Shown here: piece after piece, positions 7,243-16,221 of the stretch
Numbering within the stretch: the first letter of the stretch is position 1
How the letters are laid out: each line of letters begins with the position of its first letter
Origin: JBKPIY01 sp046730475
GTDB lineage: Bacteria; Actinomycetota; Thermoleophilia; Solirubrobacterales; 70-9
Assembly: GCA_046730475.1 (NCBI GenBank)
Contig: JBKPIY010000097.1
Coordinates: 1 to 32,198 of the forward strand
Direction: 5' to 3'
DNA: 32,198 bases
Notes under the pieces: generated by a model
Databases searched by the model: none
Told to the model about the DNA's origin: nothing
What the model saw: only the letters and a program-made list of their open reading frames with translations
Translations under genes and position numbers: made by a program

Positions 7243-8553
7243 ATGGCTTGGTTGAACGCCCTCTGGCGCCACCACCGGCGCTGGTTGATCGCCGGCGGGG
7301 TGGTGTTGATCGCGGCCGTAGCGCTGGTCGGCTATCTGTTGCTGAAGCGACCGGCAGACGTCAGCCGCGGAAACGAGGAGCCGTTCAGCGCCTCGGAGCC
7401 GAAGGAGACCTTCAAGCTCGTCAACTGGCCGTTGTACGGCTACGACCTTCGCCGCACCCGCTACCTCCCCACGGGCGGGGCGAAGCCCCCTTTCCAGGTG
7501 AAGTGGCGATACGACAGCGGCGCCCTGATGGAGTACTCGCCGATCGTCGTCGACAACGTGATCTACGGGATCAACAACAGGGGCGAGGTGTTCGCGCTCC
7601 GGGTCAGCAACGGAAAGCCGATCTGGAAGCGCCGGGTGGCGTCGGTGAACGCCTCCGCCCCCACTTACTCCCACGGTCGGATCTACGTCTCCAACCTCAC
7701 CCCCGGCCAGGTGGTCGCCCTCAAGGCGCGCAACGGCCACGTCGTCTGGCGCCATCCCCTCCCCGGGCGCACCGAGTCCTCGCCGATCGTGCTCGGCCGG
7801 AAGGTGGTGGTGGGGTGCGAGTGCGGGGACCTCTATGCGCTCGACAAGCGAACCGGCAATGAGATCTGGGCGGCCGGCATCGGGGGCGCGGTCAAGTCGG
7901 CGCCGGCGTACGACCACGGCGTGGTCTTCGTCGGCGACTACAGCGGCCACGTCACCGCCGTCGATCTGAGCAACGGCGGGGTCAAGTGGCAGTCGGGGGG
8001 CCAGAGCCAGGGGCTGGGGCAGTTCGGGACCTTCTACGCCGCCCCGACGGTCGCCTTCGGCCGGGTCTACGTCGGCAACACCGACGGGCGCATGTACAGC
8101 TTCGTGGAGTCGAACGGGACCCTCGCCTGGAGCAAGACCACCTCGAACTACGTCTACGCCGCGGCGGTGGCCGCCAACACCCCCGACACCGCCCCGACGA
8201 TCTACTTCGGCTCCTACGACGGCACCTTCTACGCCCTCAACGCGCGCGACGGTGTGGAGCGCTGGTCGCGGCGGGTGGGCGGCGCGGTCTCGGGGGCCGC
8301 CAGCCTGATCGGCGACGTCGTCTACGTCGCCAACCTGCACTCCACCCGGACCGTGGGCCTCAACATCCGCAACGGGAAGCGCCTCTTCATCTTCCCGGAT
8401 GGCGCCTACAACCCGGTGATCTCGGACGGCCACCACCTCTTCCTGACCGGCTACAGCACGATCTACGCCCTCAAGTCCGCCGTCAAGAAGGGCGGGAAGC
8501 GGAAGGCGCAGATCTATGGCCGCCACCTCCCGCGCTCCGGCGCTGCCAAGTAG
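7243..8553 (+). CDS. Membrane-anchored PQQ-like beta-propeller protein (BamB-like repeats)
   Basis: The 436-residue protein has a short cytoplasmic N-terminus rich in His/Arg, one hydrophobic anchor at about residues 15-34, and an extracytoplasmic domain of repeated PQQ-like beta-propeller blades. The blades recur as units of the type GDLYALDKRTGNEIWAAGIG, ALKARNGHVVWRHPLPG and GHVTAVDLSNGGVKW, about seven or eight in all. Such propellers serve as binding scaffolds (BamB) or quinoprotein dehydrogenase domains; I see no evidence for PQQ catalysis. A CxC pair occurs within GCECGD (about 192-194). It is divergent from cca with only 32 bases between starts and convergent with hisF (6 bases between stops). 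Substrate or partner unknown. Confidence 0.85.
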   Translation: MAWLNALWRHHRRWLIAGGVVLIAAVALVGYLLLKRPADVSRGNEEPFSASEPKETFKLVNWPLYGYDLRRTRYLPTGGAKPPFQVKWRYDSGALMEYSPIVVDNVIYGINNRGEVFALRVSNGKPIWKRRVASVNASAPTYSHGRIYVSNLTPGQVVALKARNGHVVWRHPLPGRTESSPIVLGRKVVVGCECGDLYALDKRTGNEIWAAGIGGAVKSAPAYDHGVVFVGDYSGHVTAVDLSNGGVKWQSGGQSQGLGQFGTFYAAPTVAFGRVYVGNTDGRMYSFVESNGTLAWSKTTSNYVYAAAVAANTPDTAPTIYFGSYDGTFYALNARDGVERWSRRVGGAVSGAASLIGDVVYVANLHSTRTVGLNIRNGKRLFIFPDGAYNPVISDGHHLFLTGYSTIYALKSAVKKGGKRKAQIYGRHLPRSGAAK

Positions 8554-8559
8554 CCCGGC

Positions 8560-9372
<813 letters not shown>

Positions 9373-9388
9373 GGGCGGGAAGTTAGCC

Positions 9389-10879
9389 CTACCCGGCCTC
9401 CGAGTAGGCGGGCTCGCCGTTCGGCTCGGATCCGGGCTGGGGCTCCGCGTCGCCGTGAGGCGGGTATTGCGCCTCGACCGGCCGGGTGACCGTGAGCAGA
9501 ACGGCGATCGCGGCCACCACCAGGAGGGCACCGATCACGAACGCCAGGTGGTACCCATCGGTGAGCGCCGAGGCGGTGGAGCGGCCGTCCTCGATCAAAT
9601 TGTCGCTGCGGGTCGCGGACAGGGTGGCGAGGACCGCCAGGCCGAGCGCGCCTCCCACCTGCGCGGTGGTGTTGACGAGCCCGGAGGCCAGGCCCGCCTC
9701 CTCGGGGGTGACACCGGACATCGCCAGCGACATCAGGGCGGGGAAGGAGACGCCGATCCCGAGCCCGAGCAGGAGCATCACCGGGAGCACGTCGCGCAGG
9801 TAGCTGCCGTCGACTGGCGCTCGGGTGAACAGGGCGAGGCCGACCGCGATCAGGGTCATGCCGGGGAAGAGGACCTTCCTGGCGCCGAAGCGCGTGATCA
9901 GCAACTCGGAGTAGCGAAGCGAGAGAGTCCCCATCACGATCGTGGCGGGTAGGAAGGCGAAGCCGATCTCGAGGGCGTCGTAGCCGAGCACCCGCTGCAG
10001 GTACAGGGCACCCATGAAGAACATCCCGAACATCCCCGCGACCAGGAGCGCCTGGACCATGTTCGCGCCCGAGACGTTCCGCGACCGGAAGATCCGGAGC
10101 GGGATGAGCGGGTTGCGCGCGGTCGCCTCACGGACGATGAAGGCGACCAGCAGCGCCAGCGAGATGGCGCCGAAGAGGATGGTCCGGCCCGAGCCCCAGC
10201 CGTAGTCGGCCGCGGGCTTGACGATCGTGTAGACGCCGAGCATCAGCGAGCTCGTCACCAGGACCGCGCCCGGCACGTCGGCGCCGTCGCCGAACCCGAT
10301 CCCCTCGTCGCGCCGGAGCAGCCGGCGGGCGAGGATGGCGGTGGCAATCCCGATCGGGATGTTGACGAAGAAGATCCAGTGCCAGTTGATCGACTGGGTG
10401 AGGATGCCGCCGGCCAACAGCCCGACCGAGCCCCCGGCGGAGGCGACGAAGCCGTAGACGCCGATCGCCTTCGCCTGCTCCCGCGGCTCCGGGAACATCG
10501 TCACGATCATGCCGAGGATGACGGCGGAGGTCATCGCCCCGCCGATCCCCTGAACGAAGCGGGCGGCGACCAGCACCTCCTGGCTCTGGGCGGCGCCACA
10601 GGCCAGCGAGGCGGCGGTGAACACCCCGAGGCCGGCCAGGAACACCCGCCTGCGCCCGAGGATGTCGCCGAAGCGCCCGGCGAGCAGGAGAAGACCGCCG
10701 AAGGCGATCAGGTAGGCGTTGACCACCCAGGCGAGGCTCGACTGGGAGAACCCCAGGTCGCTCTGGATCGACGGCAGCGCCACGTTGACGACGGTGACGT
10801 CGAGGACGATCATCAGCATCCCCACGCAGAGGACGTAGAGGGCGAGCCAGCGGTTCCTGTCGATCTTCGGTGCGCTCAT
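9389..10879 (-). CDS. DHA2-type MFS drug:H+ antiporter (14-TM)
   Basis: An inner-membrane major-facilitator exporter of the 14-helix DHA2/EmrB-QacA type. The first helix holds the subfamily motif LDVTVVNVALPSIQSDLGFS, followed by motif A-like GRFGDILGRRRVF and the helix-5 region AGGSVGLLAGGIL. About 14 hydrophobic segments can be counted over 496 residues. I set the start at ATG 10877-10879, which has an AGGGAAGG ribosome-binding site 6 bases upstream; an alternative upstream start adds about 49 unlikely residues. The C-terminus is Pro/Glu-rich and cytoplasmic. It lies between a DoxX-like gene and hisF on the same strand. Substrate not predictable; no adjacent regulator gene was recognised. 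Confidence 0.93.
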   Translation of the reverse strand: MSAPKIDRNRWLALYVLCVGMLMIVLDVTVVNVALPSIQSDLGFSQSSLAWVVNAYLIAFGGLLLLAGRFGDILGRRRVFLAGLGVFTAASLACGAAQSQEVLVAARFVQGIGGAMTSAVILGMIVTMFPEPREQAKAIGVYGFVASAGGSVGLLAGGILTQSINWHWIFFVNIPIGIATAILARRLLRRDEGIGFGDGADVPGAVLVTSSLMLGVYTIVKPAADYGWGSGRTILFGAISLALLVAFIVREATARNPLIPLRIFRSRNVSGANMVQALLVAGMFGMFFMGALYLQRVLGYDALEIGFAFLPATIVMGTLSLRYSELLITRFGARKVLFPGMTLIAVGLALFTRAPVDGSYLRDVLPVMLLLGLGIGVSFPALMSLAMSGVTPEEAGLASGLVNTTAQVGGALGLAVLATLSATRSDNLIEDGRSTASALTDGYHLAFVIGALLVVAAIAVLLTVTRPVEAQYPPHGDAEPQPGSEPNGEPAYSEAG

Positions 10880-11027
10880 CACCAGCCTTCCCTGGTCGGT
10901 TCCGTTGTAGCTGAGACCGGCCGCGACCCCCGAACTCATCGCGCGCCGATCGCGGGTGATCCCCCTGGATCGGAGCGACCGCCGTGGGCCGCCAGGAGCC
11001 CAGGCGTCGGGGAAACCCGAGGTCAAT

Positions 11028-11384
11028 CTAGTCGTTCCGCCGGGCGGCCCAGGCCCAGGCGATGAAGAGGGCTTGGACCGGGAGGCGCGCGTAGAGCGCC
11101 TTGCGCCCGCCCGGGATCCCCCGCTCGTAGAGCTCGGGGTTGATCGCCATGTGGACGTTGGCGGGAAAGACGGCGATCAGGGTGGCGATGCTCCAGAGGC
11201 TGCCGGCGCGCCGGGTGGCCGGGTGCATGGTGGCGATGCCGCCGGCGATCTCGGCGACGCCGCTCGCGTACACGAGCGCGCGGTGGGCGGGCAGAAACGG
11301 CGGCACGATCCGCTCGTACCAGCGGGTCTTGAGGAAGTGCATGACGCCCGCGATCACGAAGAACGGGCCGAAGAGCTTCACCAC
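11028..11384 (-). CDS. DoxX-like small integral membrane protein
   Basis: A protein of about 118 residues with four hydrophobic segments and family-type landmarks: a conserved MHF near the first helix, the VPPFLP turn, YASGVAEIAGGI in the second helix and VFPANVHMA in the third. These fit the DoxX/DoxX-like family, several members of which act in redox or sulfur-linked membrane complexes, but the role here is unknown. Two adjacent GTG codons (11382-11384 and 11379-11381) are possible starts; the longer frame upstream overlaps the divergent RDD gene. It is followed after 148 bases by the exporter gene. Confidence 0.78.
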   Translation of the reverse strand: MVKLFGPFFVIAGVMHFLKTRWYERIVPPFLPAHRALVYASGVAEIAGGIATMHPATRRAGSLWSIATLIAVFPANVHMAINPELYERGIPGGRKALYARLPVQALFIAWAWAARRND

Positions 11385-11436
11385 AAGTCGGAATCTAGCC
11401 GACCCCTCCGGGCGTCGATAAACGGCGCAGAGACGC

Positions 11437-12270
11437 GTGACGATCGATACGAAGCAGCTGCGCGATCGCCGCCCCCTCGACGGCAGGCGCGTGAAGGCAC
11501 GCCTGATCGACGGGCTGCTGTTGGCTGTGCCCTTCATTGTCGTCCGTCGCCTGGGATTCGACACCCCCCTGACGTTGCTGCTGGCGGTGTTCGTCGAGGT
11601 GACCTACTTCTTCCTCTGCGAGTCGACCACCGGCTACACGATCGGCAAGTACGCGATGGGGCTGCGGGTGATCAAGCCGGACGGCGGGGCGCCTGGCACG
11701 AATTCGATCGCCGCGCGCAACGTGATCAGGGTCCTGGAGGAGCCCCTGCTGGCTCTCCTGGTGCTGGTCGGCTCCGGCGGGCGCCGCCGGCGGATCGGGG
11801 ATTTCGTCGGGGGCACGGCCGTCGGCAGCGTCGTCTATTCGAGCCCTCCGCGGCCCAGCCGCATGCGGGTCGTCTACCCGGTGCTTTGGCTCGCCGGCGC
11901 CCTGCTGCTGGGGCTGGCCCTCAACGCCAGCGCCAGCTACCTGGACGACGTCAACCGGATCTGCGCACAGGAGACGAGCAGGCTGAGCGACGTCGGCCAG
12001 CCTCGGTTCAGCCGGGTGCTCGACGCCTACGCTGAGATGGAACGTAGGATTGCGCTGCTCGACCCGCCACCCGGGGAGAGCGGCCGCCACCACGCGATCC
12101 TCAGGTTGATCGATCACATCAATCGCGCCGGGCTGGCGGCCTACCACCAGATTCAGGACCATCCCGGCGACGTCCACGAGCTTCGCGCCGCCTACGCGCG
12201 GTACCGCCAGCTGACGATCCCGCTGGAGCAGGAGCTGGTCGAGCTCGGCGTCACCTGCGAGCCCCGCTGA
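11437..12270 (+). CDS. RDD-family membrane protein with helical C-terminal domain
   Basis: The N-terminal 150 residues form an RDD domain, with Arg/Asp pairs near the start (KARLIDGLLLAVPF), TTGYTIGKYAMGLRVI and RRIGDFVGGTAVG. RDD proteins are small membrane proteins, some linked to Na+/H+ transport; the function of most is unknown. A third hydrophobic segment (about 148-164) precedes a roughly 110-residue soluble, helical C-terminal part with Cys at about 175 and 274, probably outside the membrane. The start is GTG 11437. It is divergent from the DoxX-like gene and convergent with hisA (16 bases between stops). Confidence 0.8.
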   Translation: MTIDTKQLRDRRPLDGRRVKARLIDGLLLAVPFIVVRRLGFDTPLTLLLAVFVEVTYFFLCESTTGYTIGKYAMGLRVIKPDGGAPGTNSIAARNVIRVLEEPLLALLVLVGSGGRRRRIGDFVGGTAVGSVVYSSPPRPSRMRVVYPVLWLAGALLLGLALNASASYLDDVNRICAQETSRLSDVGQPRFSRVLDAYAEMERRIALLDPPPGESGRHHAILRLIDHINRAGLAAYHQIQDHPGDVHELRAAYARYRQLTIPLEQELVELGVTCEPR

Positions 12271-12286
12271 GAGCGACGGGCATGCT

Positions 12287-13012
12287 TCACCCGTCGAGCG
12301 CGGCCTGGCCCTCGGCCACCCCGAACCGTCCCTCGTAGAGCGCCCGGCCGACGATCACTCCCTCGAGGTTCTCGAGCCCGAGCGCGCGGAGGGCCCGGAG
12401 GTCGTCGAGGGAGCCGACTCCCCCCGAGTAGATCACCTCCCCGTTCGCGGCCGCGCACACCTCGCCGAGGGCGCCCGTCTCCGGGCCCTCCATCAGGCCA
12501 TCGACCTCGACCGGCGTGTAGACGAACCGGGAGACGCCGCGGTCGCTGAGCGTGCCGACGAGCTCGGCCGCGCCGAGCTCGGACGAGAGCGTCCAGCCCT
12601 GCTCGGCCACCTTGCCCCCGCGGGTGTCGATCGAGGCGATCACCCGATCGCCGTGGGCGGCCACGATCGCCTCGGTGAGGTCGGGATCGCGGGCCGCAGC
12701 GGTGCCCAGGACCACCCGCTCCACCCCGATCGAGATCGCCTCCTCGACCTTCTTCGAGTCCCGGAGCCCTCCCCCGAGCTGGATCGGGATCCCGACCGCG
12801 GCCACGATCCGGCGCACCTTGTCGAGGTTGACCGGGGCGCCGGCCCGGGCCCCGTCGAGGTCGACCACGTGCAGCCACCGCGCCCCGTCGGCCTCCCAGC
12901 GGCGGGCGGCGGCGACCGGATCGTCGTCGTAGGCGGTCTCGCGCTCGTAGTCGCCCCGGACCAGGCGGACGGCGCGGCCACCGCGGATGTCGATCGCCGG
13001 GTAGAGGATCAA
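12287..13012 (-). CDS. hisA: Phosphoribosylformimino-AICAR ribotide isomerase
   Basis: HisA opens the ribose ring of ProFAR to give PRFAR, the substrate of HisF/HisH. Landmarks are LYPAIDIRGGRAVRLVRGDY at the N-terminus with the catalytic Asp in AIDI, PIQLGGGLRD, ASIDTRGGKV with the second catalytic Asp, and VIYSGGVGSLDDL. I chose TTG 13010-13012, which overlaps the hisH stop as TTGA and gives 241 residues, the family norm. Despite the actinobacterial setting I cannot tell whether it is a bifunctional PriA (HisA/TrpF); no trpF was seen in the window. Confidence 0.93.
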   Translation of the reverse strand: MILYPAIDIRGGRAVRLVRGDYERETAYDDDPVAAARRWEADGARWLHVVDLDGARAGAPVNLDKVRRIVAAVGIPIQLGGGLRDSKKVEEAISIGVERVVLGTAAARDPDLTEAIVAAHGDRVIASIDTRGGKVAEQGWTLSSELGAAELVGTLSDRGVSRFVYTPVEVDGLMEGPETGALGEVCAAANGEVIYSGGVGSLDDLRALRALGLENLEGVIVGRALYEGRFGVAEGQAALDG

Positions 13013-13638
13013 GCCGCGCAGATCCGGACGAAGTTCTCGAGCAGCGTCAGCCCCGCCGCGCTCGACTTCTCGGGGTGGAACTGGACCCCGTACACGGGCG
13101 GGCGCTCGACCGCGCACGCGAATCGCTCGCCGTAGGCGGCGGTGCCGAGGACGTCGGACTGCTCGCGCGGCCGCGGCGCGTAGCTGTGGACGAAGTAGAA
13201 GGGTGGCTCGGCCCCGAGCCCCCGGGTGAGCTCAGAGGGATGGGCCCAGCGGACCGGGGACCAGCCGATGTGGGGCACCTTGAGCCCGTCGGCGGCGAGC
13301 GGCTCGACGGGGCCCGGCAGGACGCCGATCCCCTCGGCGCGCTCGTTCTCGATCGAGGAGGAGAACAGCAGCTGCATCCCCAGGCAGATACCCAGGACCG
13401 GCCTGCCCTGATCGGCCCGCTCGGCGATCAGCTGGTCGTGACCGAGCTCGCGGACCCGGGCGATCGCCTTCGGGAAGGCACCGACGCCCGGCAGGATCAC
13501 GCCCTCGGCGCTGGCGGCCCGGTCGGGATCGGCGGTGATCTCCCCCACGGCGCCGATCCGCTCGAGCGCCTTCTCGACCGAGCGCAGGTTGCCCATCCCG
13601 TAGTCGAGGATGGCCAGCCGGGGGGCCTCGCGGCTCAC
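13009..13638 (-). CDS. hisH: Imidazole glycerol phosphate synthase glutaminase subunit
   Basis: A class I glutamine amidotransferase that supplies ammonia to HisF. The catalytic triad is visible: Cys85 in GICLGMQLLF, His188 and Glu190 in GVQFHPEKSS; the N-terminal LDYGMGNLRSVEKALE is diagnostic. GTG 13636-13638 has a GGAGG element about 8 bases upstream and gives 209 residues. It follows hisB by 35 bases, the only real gap inside the operon, and its stop overlaps hisA. Its synthase partner hisF is encoded about 3.6 kb downstream rather than in the operon. Confidence 0.95.
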   Translation of the reverse strand: MSREAPRLAILDYGMGNLRSVEKALERIGAVGEITADPDRAASAEGVILPGVGAFPKAIARVRELGHDQLIAERADQGRPVLGICLGMQLLFSSSIENERAEGIGVLPGPVEPLAADGLKVPHIGWSPVRWAHPSELTRGLGAEPPFYFVHSYAPRPREQSDVLGTAAYGERFACAVERPPVYGVQFHPEKSSAAGLTLLENFVRICAA

Positions 13639-13673
13639 GCCCGGGGCCTCCGTGGCGTCGCGAACGGCATCGT

Positions 13674-14264
13674 TCAGCCGGTCAGGGTCCCCTTGGTCGA
13701 GGGGACCCCGTCCTCGTCGGGGTCGAGCGAGACCGCCTCGTGCAGCGCACGGGCGAAGGCCTTGAACGCGGCCTCGATCATGTGGTGGGCGTTCGATCCA
13801 TACCGAACCCTCAGGTGGAGGGTGAGCTTCGCGTTGGAGGCGACCGCCCGGAAGAACTCCTCGGTCAGCTCGGCGTCGAACCCGGCGATGGTGACGGTGG
13901 GGAGCTTCGCCTCGTAGACGGTCAGCGGCCGACCCGAGACGTCGATCGCGCACTCGGCGAGCGCCTCGTCCATCGGCACGGTGGCGGCGCCGTAGCGCCG
14001 GATCCCCGCCCGGTCGCCGAGCGCCCGGTCGAGCCCCTGGCCGATCGCGATCCCGACGTCCTCGGTGGTGTGGTGGGCGCCCGTCGCCAGATCGCCTTTG
14101 GCCTCGAGCCGAATCCCGAGACGGCCGTGCCGGGCGAGCAGCTCGAGCATGTGGTCGAGGAAGCCGAGGCCGGTGGATATCTGCGCCTCGCCGTCGTCCA
14201 GGGACAGGGTCAGCGCGACGGCTGTCTCGCTGGTCTTCCGTTCGATCTGAGCTCTGCGGCTCAT
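13674..14264 (-). CDS. hisB: Imidazoleglycerol-phosphate dehydratase
   Basis: A manganese enzyme that dehydrates imidazole glycerol phosphate to imidazole acetol phosphate. The repeated His-rich metal sites are present: GLGFLDHMLELLARHGRL and GAHHTTEDVGIAIGQ in the first half, RYGSNAHHMIEAAFKAFARAL in the second. At 196 residues it is the monofunctional dehydratase, with no histidinol-phosphatase domain, so the phosphatase must be encoded elsewhere. ATG 14262-14264 overlaps the hisD stop (ATGA). In many genomes hisC lies between hisD and hisB; here it does not. Confidence 0.96.
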   Translation of the reverse strand: MSRRAQIERKTSETAVALTLSLDDGEAQISTGLGFLDHMLELLARHGRLGIRLEAKGDLATGAHHTTEDVGIAIGQGLDRALGDRAGIRRYGAATVPMDEALAECAIDVSGRPLTVYEAKLPTVTIAGFDAELTEEFFRAVASNAKLTLHLRVRYGSNAHHMIEAAFKAFARALHEAVSLDPDEDGVPSTKGTLTG

Positions 14265-15544
14265 CGGCCGTTTGCCTTCCTCTCGGCCCGCGCCCGCGCC
14301 GACTCGCCGTGGACCGGGAAGCCCTCGGCGTCCGCCAGCGTAGCGACGGTGGGCGCGAGCGCCTCGGCCGAGCGCCTCGTGAGCTGGACGGTCATCAGCT
14401 CTCGCCTGAATGTGTCCGGGCTCAGGGGTCCCATGAAACGCCCCGCTCCGCCGGTGGGGAGGACGTGGTTCGATCCTGCGGCGTAGTCCCCGAAGGCGGT
14501 GGCCGAGTAGGGGCCGACGAACACGCAACCGGCGTACCGAACCTCGCGGGCGAGCTCCTCCGCATCGACGCAGGCGAGCTCGAGGTGCTCGGGCGCCAGC
14601 GCGTCGGCGAGCTCGACGGCTGCCGTCGTGGAAGGGACGGTGACCAGCGCCAGCGGGGCCTGTTTGACAGTCTTGCGGCTCCGCGCGAGCTCGTCGACGG
14701 CGTGCTGGAGCTCGGCGAGCACTCCCTTTCGCGCGGCGCAGGCGACCAGGATCCCCTCGTTCCCGTGCTCGGCCTGGGCGCATAGATCGAGGGCGAGGTT
14801 TCCGATATCCGAGGTCTGATCGGCGACGACCATCAACTCGCTGGGCCCGGCGATGCCGTCGATCCCGACCCGGCCGACGAGCTGGCGCTTCGCCTCCTGG
14901 ACGTAGCGGTTGCCCGGCCCGACGATCATGTCCACGGGCCAGACGGTCTCGGTCCCCAGCGCCAGTGCCGCGACCGCCTGGGCGCCACCCATCGCGTAGA
15001 CGTCTGTGGCGCCCGCAAGCGCGCAGGCCGCGAGCACCAGCTGGTTCACCCTTCCATCTGGCGCCGGGGGAGATGCGACCGCGATCCGGTCGACCCCGGC
15101 GCTCTCCGCTGGAACGCAGCACATGATCGCGGTCGAGGGATAGGCGCCGGCGCCACCCGGGACGTAGGCTCCCGCAGAGGCCACGGCCACCTTACGGAAC
15201 GTCCACTTGATCTCGGGCGGGGGGGCCCTCGTCGCCGACAGGCTCCAGCCGGACATCACTCCCCTGACGTTGTCGATTGCGACCCGGATCGCGTCCGCGA
15301 TCTTGCTCGGAATCGAGTCCGGCGCCGCCCGCAACTGATTGGCGCTGACCTGAAGGGCGGTCGGCTGCGTGCCCCCGAACCGCCTCTCGAGGCGCATTAC
15401 CGCCTCGTCCCCGCCCGCCGCGACGGCGTCAATGATCTCGGCAACCGCCGAGCTCGCCTCCGCGAGCGAGGGCTGAAGCGCCCGGATCTCACCGGCGAGG
15501 CTGCGGGGGGCGCTCCCGTCCCAGTCGAAGCGAGCAACCCTCAC
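14261..15544 (-). CDS. hisD: Histidinol dehydrogenase
   Basis: A zinc-dependent, NAD-dependent enzyme that oxidises L-histidinol through histidinal to L-histidine. Landmarks: AGAYVPGGAGAYPST, MGGAQAVAALALGTETVWPVD, VGPGNRYVQEAKRQL, GIAGPSELMVVAD, LCAQAEHG (Zn and catalytic region), APEHLEL and FGDYAAGSNHVLPTGG, all in the expected order over 427 residues. The start is GTG 15542-15544, overlapping the hisG stop as GTGA; the frame is open upstream but is antisense-like there. Sits between hisG and hisB with overlaps on both sides. Confidence 0.96.
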   Translation of the reverse strand: MRVARFDWDGSAPRSLAGEIRALQPSLAEASSAVAEIIDAVAAGGDEAVMRLERRFGGTQPTALQVSANQLRAAPDSIPSKIADAIRVAIDNVRGVMSGWSLSATRAPPPEIKWTFRKVAVASAGAYVPGGAGAYPSTAIMCCVPAESAGVDRIAVASPPAPDGRVNQLVLAACALAGATDVYAMGGAQAVAALALGTETVWPVDMIVGPGNRYVQEAKRQLVGRVGIDGIAGPSELMVVADQTSDIGNLALDLCAQAEHGNEGILVACAARKGVLAELQHAVDELARSRKTVKQAPLALVTVPSTTAAVELADALAPEHLELACVDAEELAREVRYAGCVFVGPYSATAFGDYAAGSNHVLPTGGAGRFMGPLSPDTFRRELMTVQLTRRSAEALAPTVATLADAEGFPVHGESARARAERKANGR

Positions 15545-16221
15545 TGCGCGGTCGCCTCCCGGAACCGCTCGACCAGGTCGTCGACCTCTTCGGCCCGGAG
15601 CTTGTGCGATACCCGGTTGGCGACCAGGCGGGCGCTGCAAACGGCGATCTCCTCGCGCACCTCGAGCCCGTTCTCGGCGAGGGTCCGTCCCGTTGCGACC
15701 AGGTCGACGATCCCGTCTGCGAGCCCGGAGATCGGGGCGAGCTCAACCGACCCCTTCACCTCGATCACCTCGGCCTGGCGGCCGGTCTCCTCGAAGTGGC
15801 GCTCGGCGATCCGGGGGTACTTGGTCGCGATTCGCATTCCACCCAGGCGGCGCTCCGCCTCCCCGAGGGCGTCGTCGCCGACGCGACCCGCCAGGACCAT
15901 TCGGCAGGCGCCGTAGCGGAGGTCGAGAAGCTCGTACGTGATCCGGTCGCGCTGCTCGAGCAATACGTCCTTGCCCGTGATCCCGAGGTCCGCGGCGCCC
16001 GCCTCGACGTAGGTCGGCACATCGGAGGAGCGCATCGTGATCAGCCGCAGGCCGTCGGCGGCGAAGACGAGCGACCGCGAGCTCGAGCGCAGCTCCGAGG
16101 TATCGAGCCCGATCTGGTCGAGCGCGTCGAGGGTCTGCGCCCAAAGCGCTCCGCGCGGCAGCGCGAGCTTCAACGGCCCGCCCTCCCGGGCGCGGGTCGC
16201 CTCCACCACCCGGGGGCTCAT
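15541..16221 (-). CDS. hisG: ATP phosphoribosyltransferase, short form (HisG-S)
   Basis: Catalyses the first step of histidine synthesis, joining ATP and PRPP. It has KLALPRGAL near the N-terminus, VEAGAADLGITGKDVLLE, and the PRPP-binding region LVATGRTLAENGL. The 226 residues lack the C-terminal ACT-like regulatory domain of long HisG, so this is the short form that needs HisZ for activity and feedback by histidine. The hisZ gene lies directly upstream and overlaps it (ATGA at 16218-16221), which fits. An N-terminal extension of about 16 residues precedes the usual first strand, so initiation a little downstream cannot be excluded, though no Met is present there. Confidence 0.95.
   Translation of the reverse strand: MSPRVVEATRAREGGPLKLALPRGALWAQTLDALDQIGLDTSELRSSSRSLVFAADGLRLITMRSSDVPTYVEAGAADLGITGKDVLLEQRDRITYELLDLRYGACRMVLAGRVGDDALGEAERRLGGMRIATKYPRIAERHFEETGRQAEVIEVKGSVELAPISGLADGIVDLVATGRTLAENGLEVREEIAVCSARLVANRVSHKLRAEEVDDLVERFREATAQ

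Noticed and set aside
6050..7255. 401-residue plus-strand frame opposite cca
   Set aside because: Mirror of the cca coding bias; no motif, whereas the minus strand holds the complete nucleotidyltransferase head domain.
7156..8526. 456-residue minus-strand frame opposite the beta-propeller gene
   Set aside because: His/Asp/Val-rich antisense translation of a repetitive gene; no recognisable domain.
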